Origin: Pseudoalteromonas piscicida
GTDB lineage: Bacteria > Pseudomonadota > Gammaproteobacteria > Enterobacterales > Alteromonadaceae
Assembly: GCF_000238315.3 (NCBI RefSeq)
Contig: NZ_CP011924.1
Location: forward strand, 1,838,501 to 1,902,500
Length of the DNA stretch: 64,000 nucleotides
Direction: 5' to 3'
The number at the start of each line of letters is the position of its first letter. The first letter of the stretch is position 1. The position numbers and the translations under genes were made by a program. Under the pieces are notes generated by a model, which was not told where the DNA came from, did no database searches, and saw only the letters and a list, made by a program, of their open reading frames with translations. Below, in pieces: positions 17,518 to 24,740 of the stretch.

Positions 17518-18282
17518 TTACACTGAAATTTCCGTATTTATTAACTCTATGCTAGTACCATTGATAGAACTAATTTCACCACAAATCCAAAGTGGTTGAT
17601 ACTCGTCCATTACTTTAAGTTTTGAAATATCTTTTGACTTATCAATAGTAAAATCAGCTGTATTCAACGGTTTTTCAGTTTCAACGCTAATGCGATAACC
17701 ATCATCACACTCTTTAAAGCTAGAAAAAGCACATTTCCATTGTACTTTTAACCCAATATAACTATTTTTTCGGTGATTTTTATCGAATGGTTTCGCTTCA
17801 TTTATTTCGTTTTTTATCTGGGTCATTGATGGAGATAAACTATATAAATTGGTATCAAATGGAGCTGGTTGATCAAATCCTTCTATTGAAGCTAGTGCAG
17901 GAAATAGATCATGGGATAAATTTGATCTAGGCACATCTAAATCATCACCTTTAGCCGTTGGAATAGAATTTATTGAAGCATCTATCTCTTTAGTTGAATT
18001 AATTAGCTTACTTTCTAACTTCTCAATCCTATGTTCGAGAAGTTCTAATTTCTCATCAGAAGTGCCGTCATTCTTTTTTAAACTAAAAATAGAATAGAAC
18101 AGTGCGATAATGCATGCAGCTATTTCACCAATGAGCCCCTTAACCAGTAACTCTCTTTCACTTTCAGTTGGAGTACCAAAACCAAGAAAAACCATACCCA
18201 AGGTACCGAGAACTGCTAAAGAAAATAAAACCAAAAATGTCCAAAACAAAATCCATTTCATATTATTGTTAGCAGTACTCAT
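17518..18282 (-). CDS. Unknown membrane-anchored coiled-coil protein
   Basis: 254 residues, not recognised. Two hydrophobic helices form an N-terminal hairpin (ILFWTFLVLFSLAVLGTLGM and GLIGEIAACIIALFYSIFSL). A short heptad-like coiled coil follows (EKLELLEHRIEKLESKL, about 75-95), then a soluble domain of about 150 residues with alternating strands (IGLKVQWKCAF, GYRISVETEKPL, YQPLWICGEISSINGTSIELI) that could be a small beta barrel. The ribosome site AAAGGAG is ideal. The gene is noticeably richer in A and T than the sugar locus, which suggests separate acquisition. The next gene upstream is the toxin yoeB, 419 bases away. Confidence 0.75.
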   Translation of the reverse strand: MSTANNNMKWILFWTFLVLFSLAVLGTLGMVFLGFGTPTESERELLVKGLIGEIAACIIALFYSIFSLKKNDGTSDEKLELLEHRIEKLESKLINSTKEIDASINSIPTAKGDDLDVPRSNLSHDLFPALASIEGFDQPAPFDTNLYSLSPSMTQIKNEINEAKPFDKNHRKNSYIGLKVQWKCAFSSFKECDDGYRISVETEKPLNTADFTIDKSKDISKLKVMDEYQPLWICGEISSINGTSIELINTEISV

Positions 18283-18304
18283 GAAACTCCTTTAGAAGAC
18301 CAAC

Positions 18305-18340
18305 AGCTCATTAGCGTGAATTATTGAATACCTCACTTAT
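18305..18340 (+). repeat. Direct repeat, left copy, flanking yefM-yoeB
   Basis: This 36-base sequence beginning AGCTCATTAGCGTGAATT recurs at 19360-19395 in the same orientation, with 34 of 36 bases identical by eye. The two copies bracket the toxin-antitoxin module. Confidence 0.85.
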
Positions 18341-18536
18341 CCAAAAGAAAAGTAATCGCAACATTCAAGCTAACTTTATTTATTAACTTTAGTAAGTTAT
18401 CAGTCAAAGTATGTGATTTCAACACATAAGTCACCTGAAAAATCCATGAGTGACTTATCCGAGCCATCGATTGGCTCGCCACGAAAAAATTACATCTAGA
18501 TAACGTGTTAAAAATGCTCAATTTTATATGTCGCAA

Positions 18537-18570
18537 GTTATTTGTCGCCATAAATGGCGACCTACGTAAG
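18537..18570 (+). repeat. Palindromic dispersed repeat, copy 1
   Basis: A 34-base element with hairpin arms GTCGCCAT and ATGGCGAC followed by CCTACGTAAG. It recurs at 19402-19435, 22687-22720 and 22892-22925, always in the same orientation and always outside genes. Confidence 0.85.
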
Positions 18571-18701
18571 AAAGCGTGAGCAACGCTAGCACTTTATCTA
18601 ACCCATTGTGCTATAAACACTAAATCTGCATCAGACCGAAAATGCTAAGCGTTTTTAGTCCATCTTGAGCATCTTGTAGATGCCAGATCGCTGAACCTGA
18701 T

Positions 18702-18971
18702 TTAGTAATGGTAACGACACGAAATTATCGTTATCGCTTGACCGTCGACCGCGTACACAAGTCTGTTAGTATCATCAATACGACGAGACCAAAAACCAGA
18801 TAAGTTCTCTTTCAACGCCTCTGGTTTCCCGATGCCCTCTAATGGAGAGCGCTTAACATCATTAATTAGTTTATTGATGCGCTTAAGTGTTTTCTTGTCT
18901 TGAGTTTGCCAATACAGGTAGTCATCCCAAGCGTCATCAGTCCACGCCAATAAACGTTGGCTACTACTCAT
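18702..18971 (-). CDS. yoeB: YoeB-family toxin (ribosome-dependent mRNA interferase)
   Basis: 89 residues from the ATG at 18971. The family signature is clear: LLAWTDDAWDDYLYWQTQDKK at the start, KRINKLINDVKRSPLEGIGKPE in the middle, and FWSRRIDDTNRLVYAVD followed by a terminal ISCRYHY. Catalytic positions known in E. coli YoeB (a Glu near 46, Arg 65, His 83, Tyr 84) appear conserved, with the last two in the terminal RYHY. YoeB cleaves mRNA in the ribosomal A site when free of YefM. It overlaps the 3' end of the antitoxin gene by 8 bases, as in most yefM-yoeB operons. The module looks intact. Confidence 0.95.
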   Translation of the reverse strand: MSSSQRLLAWTDDAWDDYLYWQTQDKKTLKRINKLINDVKRSPLEGIGKPEALKENLSGFWSRRIDDTNRLVYAVDGQAITIISCRYHY

Positions 18972-19218
18972 CAATTAACTCTCGTGTTGTTGTTTTACCA
19001 GCGCGGTACTGTGCTATTGAACGGTTTAGGTGTTCAGCGTTTTGAGGAGAACGCAGTAAATGCACTGTTTCCATAAGGCTATTGTAGTAGTCTAGAGACA
19101 TAACCACTGCATCCTCAGAATCACGCCGTGTTATAACTGTTGTATCAGCATCATTAACTACACCGTCTAAAACAGCTTTGAGACTATTTCTAGCTTCAGT
19201 AAAAGATACGATTTTCAT
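18964..19218 (-). CDS. yefM: YefM/Phd-family antitoxin
   Basis: 84 residues from the ATG at 19218, which follows GGGGA; the longer open frame upstream includes the promoter and is not coding. The N-terminal DNA-binding part is MKIVSFTEARNSLKAVLD, followed by TVITRRDSEDAVVMSLDYYNSLMET, typical of the Phd/YefM fold. The C-terminal tail (NRSIAQYRAGKTTTRELIDE) is the toxin-binding part. It represses its own promoter, and the upstream region contains two TGTACA hexamers, the core of the operator bound by E. coli YefM. Confidence 0.95.
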   Translation of the reverse strand: MKIVSFTEARNSLKAVLDGVVNDADTTVITRRDSEDAVVMSLDYYNSLMETVHLLRSPQNAEHLNRSIAQYRAGKTTTRELIDE

Positions 19219-19231
19219 AAGAATCCCCACA

Positions 19232-19278
19232 TGTACATTTAATGGAACAAGTATAGTCTTCACTACCCTACTTGTACA
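19232..19278 (-). promoter_or_regulatory. yefM-yoeB promoter with paired TGTACA operators
   Basis: Two TGTACA hexamers lie at 19232-19237 and 19273-19278. A TATACT -10 (minus strand, 19250-19255) lies between them, and the upstream TGTACA itself occupies the -35 position with a 17-base spacer. TGTACA is the known core of the palindromes bound by YefM in E. coli. Repression by YefM-YoeB at this site is therefore likely. Confidence 0.75.
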
Positions 19279-19359
19279 GTAAGCTGAACATGTAATATTA
19301 ATAAACCAACGCCCGATTAACGGGTAAAAATTGAGGGCCAAAAATTGAGTGAAGCGAAA

Positions 19360-19395
19360 AGCTCATTAGCGTGAATTCTTGAATATCTCACTTAT
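19360..19395 (+). repeat. Direct repeat, right copy, flanking yefM-yoeB
   Basis: Matches 18305-18340 at 34 of 36 bases in the same orientation. Here it is followed almost at once by the palindromic repeat, whereas in the left copy about 196 bases intervene. Confidence 0.85.
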
Positions 19396-19401
19396 ACACA
19401 A

Positions 19402-19435
19402 GTTATTTGTCGCCATAAATGGCGACCTACGTAAG
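19402..19435 (+). repeat. Palindromic dispersed repeat, copy 2
   Basis: Identical by eye over 34 bases to copy 1 at 18537-18570. It is followed by GATTACTGCGTAAAG, which resembles the sequence after copies 3 and 4. Confidence 0.85.
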
Positions 19436-19630
19436 ATTACTGCGTAAAGTGTCAAAGCTAAGCGGAAGGTTATTAGTAAGTCTTGATAATAAATGCTCAG
19501 ACTCGGCTTGCAGCGCTGAGAACTTGCTTCGCTAGAGCAACAATGATTGCTATAGCAAAGCAAATAAATATTAGTAACTTGAGTATAGGCAGATACATTA
19601 GCCATAAATGCAAACCAAGTAACGTTATCA

Positions 19631-20494
19631 TCAATTTTGCAATGGCAGGTAAATATCGGTGATCAAGTCGCACTCATCCACTTGATGCACAAAATTATGA
19701 TATTCAAAAAAGCAGCAATGCGCATCTGGCAATTCGCCACTGTCTGCTAGCCATTTTTGATACAACCAGTGTATAGTTTGCTCCATATTGTCGTGACTCC
19801 CTAAATGCCTTACCTTGGCGCAACGCATTTGTGGAATAACACCATTTTCGACGCCAAACGCGTTATCTGGTACTTCAGTGTTTACTGAGCCACACAATTT
19901 AAAACGAAATGCGTCTTCAGCCATGGCTTCAGGGTCGCCATTTGGCATGCCAAATGTTCGACTCGTATTAATTGGTGAAAGTCCGCTATGTTGTCGCCAA
20001 GCGATAAACTTGCCTGCACTTTCAAATATCAGTTTTGCTGCCCCTTTGTGCTCTAAAAAAGCAATTTGAGTCTGTTCAAAGTTAATAATATCGACCTGCA
20101 TTGTCTGCACTCCTAAATTTTGTGGTGAAAAAGTAAAAACGTCATACCAACTAGGCCAATTTGCAGCTTGTCTAAACTGTGAAGGGCTTTGTTCAAAAGT
20201 ACGTTTAAAAGCTCGAGAGAAAGCCTCAGCACTATCAAACTTTGCTTCAAGTGCAATATCAATAATTTTAATATCGCGCTCAAATGCTAGGCGAAAAGAC
20301 GCCCGCTTTAATCGCGCCAGCAAAATATACTTACCCACATTCACGCCCATAAAAGCCACAAATACGCGATGAAAATGAAATTTAGATAAAGCAGCAACAT
20401 CACTAAGCAAGCTCACCGTTAATTCATCATCTAAATGTTGATTGATGTAATCGCAAACGAGCGAAATACGCTGCTGTAAAAGATTGCTTTGCAT
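19631..20494 (-). CDS. AraC-family regulator with GyrI-like effector-binding domain
   Basis: 287 residues from the ATG at 20494, six bases after AGG; a TTG 11 codons upstream is less likely. The DNA-binding part is N-terminal (VSLLSDVAALSKFHFHRVFVAF and IIDIALEAKFDSAEAFSRAFKRTF). The C-terminal 150 residues match the GyrI-like small-molecule binding fold (DIINFEQTQIAFLEHKG, CAKVRHLGSHDNMEQTIHWLY, and a terminal DIYLPL). This order is that of Rob and related multidrug-responsive activators. Targets cannot be deduced. It sits alone between repeat-rich spacers. It differs in architecture from the PAS-AraC regulator of the sugar locus and is not expected to regulate it. Confidence 0.9.
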   Translation of the reverse strand: MQSNLLQQRISLVCDYINQHLDDELTVSLLSDVAALSKFHFHRVFVAFMGVNVGKYILLARLKRASFRLAFERDIKIIDIALEAKFDSAEAFSRAFKRTFEQSPSQFRQAANWPSWYDVFTFSPQNLGVQTMQVDIINFEQTQIAFLEHKGAAKLIFESAGKFIAWRQHSGLSPINTSRTFGMPNGDPEAMAEDAFRFKLCGSVNTEVPDNAFGVENGVIPQMRCAKVRHLGSHDNMEQTIHWLYQKWLADSGELPDAHCCFFEYHNFVHQVDECDLITDIYLPLQN

Positions 20495-20715
20495 AAAGCG
20501 CCTATGTGTTAGTAGAACTGCAGACAAGCTTAATCATATCAAAAGCAAGATACTTGATTGAAGTTGCTCAATGTAACGGAGAATGAGGAAATGTCCATCC
20601 ACAAAGATGGAAATAGAGAGCGGTGTCACTTATTTTACTATTTAATCGCGCTACCGGGCCAGCTGGTGGTCGAACGCGCTAAACGCCCGACTACAAGCCC
20701 AGGGGATCCCTCGCA

Positions 20716-22410
20716 CTACTTATAAGCGCAGCGCGAGGGGTTAATATTCAGAGGGTTACCCTTGCGTCTTTCCAGCTGCGATTCAAACTTGCTGGCCAAC
20801 TGGTGTCGCCAGTACGGTGCCATCATCTCTTTGTTCGGCGCTTTGGGGCCAAGCGTAACGTACTCAATCGGAGTCAGATGATCGTCTCTGTGCAGCTCCA
20901 GATATAAGCGCGGTGCTTTGCCATTTGCAAAGTCGGGATCTTCACTCTTTATTTCTTTTGCGCCATAGTCCAGATGCGTGACTATCACCCTGTGTTCCTG
21001 CTCATCCTTATAGTTGGCATCTTTTAGGAGATAAGGCAGCGGGCCGAGTAGCCAAGCAAGTGTTTGCAATTTTTCAGGCGTAGGTTTCTTGCCAACAAAT
21101 TTATCAACTTCTTTTTTGAGCGCTTCGAAATGAGTTTGCAGTATGGTTGCGCCCCGGCCCTGTATTCTAAAATTATCTCTAAGATACACAACCCGGTAAA
21201 ATGCAGCACTTTCTTGAGGAGATTGGCCGGTATTGGCAAATGAAGGTTTTCGTTGCTCATTTTGCTCTGCGTGATTGCCCTGATCTTTCATTAAACGATA
21301 GCCAAAAAAGCGCCCGGTATTAAAGGTAATGGCGCAGCCGCAAGCATCGTCATTTAAGTGGTTTTTACTGTAAAAGCGCCACATATTCAGGCTGTCGCTG
21401 TCTGGTAAAAAACAACCAATAAACACAGGGTTACCCTCTTCCGGCTCGTAACCTAATTCCTGCCAGAGTAATTTTCCCTCATTAGGATCATTTACTGCGT
21501 TAATGTGACCCAGCCTAAAAGGGCTTTTTTCCAATAAAATTGCTTGCCCGACATCAAAGGAGGTGTAGTGGGTCATTGAGGTTTTATGTTCGACCTTAAG
21601 TATATCTAAGATCTGTTCTCTTAATTTGCTTATAAGCTCTGAAAGCGCAAAACGCTCCGCTCTATCCACCAACTCATAAGCTTCAAAGCTTAGTTCTGGG
21701 TCTTTGAGAACTTGATCACACAGTTCTTTGGTCCGAATGTAGTTTTGCTTTACACCTTCACCAAAAAAATAGCTGTAGGCCAGATTGAGCTGGGCGCGAT
21801 TATCTCCTTTCTTTGCGGCGAGCAGATAATATTTATTGGCTTCTGTGTGGCTTTTTTTCACGCCTCTGCCAAAATCGTACATATAGCCTAGGTTGCACTG
21901 AGCATCTGCATCTCCCTGCGCTGCGGCCAATTGGTAATACTCAACCGCTTTCTTATCACTTTGCGCAACGCCTTTTCCTTGCTCATACATGAGACCCAGA
22001 TTGCACTGACCGCGCACATTTCCCTGCTCTGCGGCCAACTGGTAATATTCAACCGCTTTTTCATCACTTTGCGCTACGCCTTGACCATATTCATACATAA
22101 CACCCAGGTTGCACTGACCCCATGCATTTCCCTGCTCTGCGGCCAACTGGTAATATTCAGCCGCTTTCTCATCACTTTGCGCAACGCCTTTTCCTTGCTC
22201 ATACATGAGACCCAGGTTGCACTGACCGCACGCATCTCCCTGCTCTGCGGCCAACTGGTAATACTTAACCGCTTTCTCATCACTTTGCGCTACGCCTTTT
22301 CCTTGCTCATAGATAACACCCAGCTTGCAATGGGCATCTGCATCTCCACTCTGAGCTTTCTCAATCAGTGCTTTAATCTCTGGGGTTAATTCGGGGTTCT
22401 GTTCTAACAT
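20716..22410 (-). CDS. Sel1-repeat protein with C-terminal DUF2971-like domain
   Basis: 564 residues from the ATG at 22410, which follows AAGGAA; the longer frame upstream is not supported. Residues about 14-230 contain six Sel1-type TPR repeats of 36 residues with the pattern QCNLGxMYExGKGVAQSDEKAVEYYQLAAEQG, the middle four nearly identical. Residues about 285-540 match the DUF2971 pattern: MTHYTSFDVGQAILLEKSPFR, NAVNDPNEG, LNMWRFYSKN, CGCAITF. Sel1 repeats mediate protein-protein contacts. DUF2971 has no established activity, although it recurs in variable islands. There is no signal peptide, so it is cytoplasmic. Its place in a repeat-rich segment with a toxin-antitoxin module is consistent with an accessory, possibly defensive, role; this is only inference. 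Confidence 0.82.
   Translation of the reverse strand: MLEQNPELTPEIKALIEKAQSGDADAHCKLGVIYEQGKGVAQSDEKAVKYYQLAAEQGDACGQCNLGLMYEQGKGVAQSDEKAAEYYQLAAEQGNAWGQCNLGVMYEYGQGVAQSDEKAVEYYQLAAEQGNVRGQCNLGLMYEQGKGVAQSDKKAVEYYQLAAAQGDADAQCNLGYMYDFGRGVKKSHTEANKYYLLAAKKGDNRAQLNLAYSYFFGEGVKQNYIRTKELCDQVLKDPELSFEAYELVDRAERFALSELISKLREQILDILKVEHKTSMTHYTSFDVGQAILLEKSPFRLGHINAVNDPNEGKLLWQELGYEPEEGNPVFIGCFLPDSDSLNMWRFYSKNHLNDDACGCAITFNTGRFFGYRLMKDQGNHAEQNEQRKPSFANTGQSPQESAAFYRVVYLRDNFRIQGRGATILQTHFEALKKEVDKFVGKKPTPEKLQTLAWLLGPLPYLLKDANYKDEQEHRVIVTHLDYGAKEIKSEDPDFANGKAPRLYLELHRDDHLTPIEYVTLGPKAPNKEMMAPYWRHQLASKFESQLERRKGNPLNINPSRCAYK
21923..22354 (-). repeat. Four 108-bp tandem DNA repeats coding the Sel1 units
   Basis: The marker GCGGCCAA starts at 21923, 22031 and 22139, and again at 22247, an exact 108-base period. 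Each unit encodes 36 residues and the units are nearly identical in DNA, implying recent duplication or gene conversion. Copy number may therefore vary between strains. Confidence 0.85.
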
Positions 22411-22686
22411 CAATATTCCTTTTAAACTGCTTAACCCTGTAAATATCATGATTGGGGGCTGAATGCCCTTATTAAACGACATTTTGTGATGGCTGACAAT
22501 GGGATAGATTTTAATCAGTAAGTGTAGGTTGTCTGTACTAAGAGGAAATGCTTTCACACGGTTTGGGAACAAGCGTGAAAATCGAGGAAGTCTCTGACAC
22601 CCACCTCAAATTTGGAAATCCTGTTATTGATACTTCGCTTCATTAGGCTAGAGCTAAGAACAAAACGCAATAGAATCAACACCAAA

Positions 22687-22720
22687 GTTATTTGTTGCCA
22701 TCAATGGCGACCTACGTAAA
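22687..22720 (+). repeat. Palindromic dispersed repeat, copy 3
   Basis: Same element as at 18537, with two differences in the left arm and loop (GTTGCCATC in place of GTCGCCATA). Confidence 0.8.
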
Positions 22721-22891
22721 ATCGTGGCGTAAAGTCACTCCCACAACACTATTTGTACGAAATCGCTGACACCCACCTTAAACTTGGAGCTGCATTATCA
22801 GCATTGATGCTGATAGCAACGGGTGTTATTTGATACTTTGCTTCGTCAGGCTAACGCTTAGAACAAAACGCTATAGAATCTGCGCCGAAAG

Positions 22892-22925
22892 GTTATTTGT
22901 CGCCATAAATGGCGACCTACGTAAA
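22892..22925 (+). repeat. Palindromic dispersed repeat, copy 4
   Basis: Matches copies 1 and 2 over at least 33 bases, including the hairpin arms and CCTACGTAA. Confidence 0.85.
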
Positions 22926-22987
22926 ATCGTGGCGTAAAGCCTCCCACAACGCTATTCGCACTGTGATGTAGGAGGCATAACTTGGCG

Positions 22988-24136
22988 CTAAATACTTTCC
23001 TCATAATCCAACACTTTAGCGTCATTGGCTTTGTTAAGCAGGCCTCGGCTTTGTGATAGGAAGTGTTTCGCGCTTTCTGAGAAATAATGTTTGGCTTGTG
23101 AGAAAGATTGCATTAGACCTTCTTTATCGCCTTGTTGTAGCTTGGCCAATGTCTGCTCAAAGGTATCTTGATAGCTTGCCAATAACCCTTCTACATCATT
23201 AAATTGCGCGAGCATAATATCTGAATAAAGTTCAGGGGATTGCGCAAACAGCCGTCCCACCATCATCAGCTCTAATTGGTAGATAGGCGATGAGCAGCTT
23301 CTTAGCTCTTTTAATGAATGGCACTGCTTAGATAAAAACTGACCATACACAAACGTGGTTAAATGGCGCATTACCTGAATGATCTGCATGGATTGGTCGT
23401 GTTTTTTAGCGTCCATCGGTACCAACTGGCTGCCCCAGATCTTTAGTTGCTTGATTAATCCTTCACATTGCTTTGGCATACGTCCTTCGCACACCACGAC
23501 AGTTTGCTTAACCCAATGAGATATATCTGGACCAAACATAGGGTGTAGACCAACCACAGGGCCGTTGTGCTTGTTCATTAGTACTTTGAGCGGGGCTTGC
23601 TTCACAGAGGTAATATCAGCAAGAATACAGTCATCAGGCAGCGTTGGTAGCGCATTAACAACCTGCTCAAAGGCATTGATAGGAACGCTCACCAATACTA
23701 ACTTAGCATCACTCAGTAGCTCAGTAGCCTGTGATTGATTGTCTTTGTCTAAAATGCGTACCTCGTAGCCTGATCGCCTAAACTGTTTCGCAAACAGTTT
23801 ACCCATGGCGCCTTGACCACCGACAATAACAACCGGAGACATTTTTGGTGCGGCACAGGCGAGTTCACTTTGCTGGTTTTCGTAGGCTTCTCGCATCATA
23901 CGACGCAGAATATCTTCGACTAAATCAGGGTTTACCCCTTTGGCATCAGCTTCTGCGCGCCGGGCTTTGATCAGCTCAGCTTCACGCTTCGGCACATGTA
24001 GCGGTGCGCCCTTTTGCTGTTTTATTTTTCCAACCTGCTCGGTCAATGCTTTGCGCTTTGCAAGTAGCGCGACAAGCTCGCTATCGCAATCATCTATTGC
24101 AACGCGTATTGCTTCTAAATCGTTAGCCCCATTCAT
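22988..24136 (-). CDS. tyrA: Bifunctional chorismate mutase/prephenate dehydrogenase (T-protein)
   Basis: 382 residues, close to the 373 of E. coli TyrA. Residues about 1-90 form the AroQ-type chorismate mutase (AIDDCDSELVALLAKRKALTEQVGKIK, APLHVPKREAELIKARR). The dehydrogenase starts at VVIVGGQGAMGKLFAKQF, the NAD-binding loop, and continues with VSVPINAFEQV, DITSVKQAPLK and VGLHPMFGPD, which holds the catalytic His region. It makes 4-hydroxyphenylpyruvate for tyrosine synthesis in the cytoplasm. It is convergent toward pheA at the left end of the window. No aroF-type gene is upstream, unlike in E. coli. Confidence 0.96.
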   Translation of the reverse strand: MNGANDLEAIRVAIDDCDSELVALLAKRKALTEQVGKIKQQKGAPLHVPKREAELIKARRAEADAKGVNPDLVEDILRRMMREAYENQQSELACAAPKMSPVVIVGGQGAMGKLFAKQFRRSGYEVRILDKDNQSQATELLSDAKLVLVSVPINAFEQVVNALPTLPDDCILADITSVKQAPLKVLMNKHNGPVVGLHPMFGPDISHWVKQTVVVCEGRMPKQCEGLIKQLKIWGSQLVPMDAKKHDQSMQIIQVMRHLTTFVYGQFLSKQCHSLKELRSCSSPIYQLELMMVGRLFAQSPELYSDIMLAQFNDVEGLLASYQDTFEQTLAKLQQGDKEGLMQSFSQAKHYFSESAKHFLSQSRGLLNKANDAKVLDYEESI

Positions 24137-24293
24137 GATGTAAACTTATATATACAGTAGTAAATTAAATAGTACACCGAGTCTAACAAGAAGTGCGCAG
24201 CTTTAAAAGTAAGCAACCATGAAAATATCGTGACAAGACGCCTGATATGTCAGTGAGTATTCACAGAATGGAAATAATGAGAGGGATAAAACC

Positions 24294-24322
24294 AAAACAG
24301 GCCGCATAAAGCGGCCTGTTTT
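24294..24322 (-). terminator. Rho-independent terminator of the rpsP-rimM-trmD-rplS operon
   Basis: Perfect 12-base arms AAAACAGGCCGC and GCGGCCTGTTTT surround an ATAAA loop, about 25 bases after the rplS stop. Read on the minus strand, the stem is followed by TTTTGGTTTTAT. Confidence 0.9.
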
Positions 24323-24347
24323 ATCTGCATTTGATAAATGCGACGTA

Positions 24348-24707
24348 TTAGTTAAGTTTCTCTTTAATACGTGCTGATTTACCAGAGCGCTCACGTAGGT
24401 AGTAAAGCTTAGCACGACGAACCGCACCACGACGCTTAACTGTTACGCTGCTGATAAGAGGGCTGTGCGTTTGGAATACACGCTCAACACCTTCACCGCT
24501 TGAAATCTTACGAACAGTGAAAGATGAGTGTAGACCACGGTTACGCTTAGCGATTACAACACCTTCAAAGGCCTGTAGACGCTCTTTTTCACCTTCTTTT
24601 ACACGAACCTGAACTAGTACTGTATCACCAGCGCCAAATGCAGGTATGTCTTGCTTAAGCTGTTCAGCTTCAAGCTCTTTAATAATATTTTGGTTTACTT
24701 TTGCCAT
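24348..24707 (-). CDS. rplS: 50S ribosomal protein L19
   Basis: 119 residues from the ATG at 24707 ([16 protein letters not shown]). The body has the family blocks [54 protein letters not shown] and a basic C-terminal region [21 protein letters not shown]19 lies at the interface of the two ribosomal subunits. It is the last gene of the conserved rpsP-rimM-trmD-rplS operon. The spacing to trmD is 33 bases. Confidence 0.98.
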   Translation of the reverse strand: MAKVNQNIIKELEAEQLKQDIPAFGAGDTVLVQVRVKEGEKERLQAFEGVVIAKRNRGLHSSFTVRKISSGEGVERVFQTHSPLISSVTVKRRGAVRRAKLYYLRERSGKSARIKEKLN

Positions 24708-24740
24708 TTTATTTCTCACATTCCTAGGTGTAACTGTCTT

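Larger units (their letters stand above)
18283..18701. other. Gene-free stretch carrying two repeat copies
   Basis: This 419-base gap between the unknown membrane gene and yoeB has no credible coding sequence. It holds one copy of a 36-base direct repeat (18305-18340), then about 196 bases of AT-rich DNA, then one copy of the palindromic repeat (18537-18570). The equivalent pair on the other side of the toxin-antitoxin genes lies only 6 bases apart. Confidence 0.7.
19279..19630. other. Gene-free stretch with the right-hand repeat pair
   Basis: About 350 bases between the yefM promoter and the AraC/GyrI-like gene. It holds the second direct repeat (19360-19395) and the second palindromic repeat (19402-19435), then about 190 bases in which I see no gene. 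Confidence 0.65.
22593..22961 (+). repeat. Diverged tandem duplication next to tyrA
   Basis: Unit A (22593-22758) and unit B (22766-22961) both begin CTGACACCCACCT, contain AAGAACAAAACGC or AGAACAAAACGC, then the palindromic repeat, then ATCGTGGCGTAAAG and end near CCCACAACRCTATT. Unit B has an extra stretch of about 30 bases in its first half. The pair looks like an old duplication of a non-coding element. Confidence 0.75.
22411..22987. other. 577-base non-coding spacer made largely of diverged repeats
   Basis: The right half contains two diverged direct copies of a unit of about 170-200 bases (22593-22758 and 22766-22961), each carrying the palindromic repeat. The left half (22411-22592) shows no gene or clear signal beyond being upstream of the Sel1 gene. 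I see no tRNA gene and no recombinase remnant here. Confidence 0.65.

Noticed and set aside
21931..22389. Plus-strand open frame of 152 codons opposite the Sel1 repeats
   Set aside because: It is a mirror of the tandem repeats and has hydrophobic low-complexity repeats with no family match; a shadow of the real gene.
18305..22925. Repeated palindromes as a CRISPR array
   Set aside because: The copies are hundreds to thousands of bases apart, contain no regular short spacers, and no cas gene is present.
16586..22987. The repeat-rich segment with a toxin-antitoxin pair might be a chromosomal integron cassette array
   Set aside because: The repeats do not show the GTTRRRY and RYYYAAC ends of attC sites, genes are not uniformly spaced single cassettes, and no integron integrase is visible.
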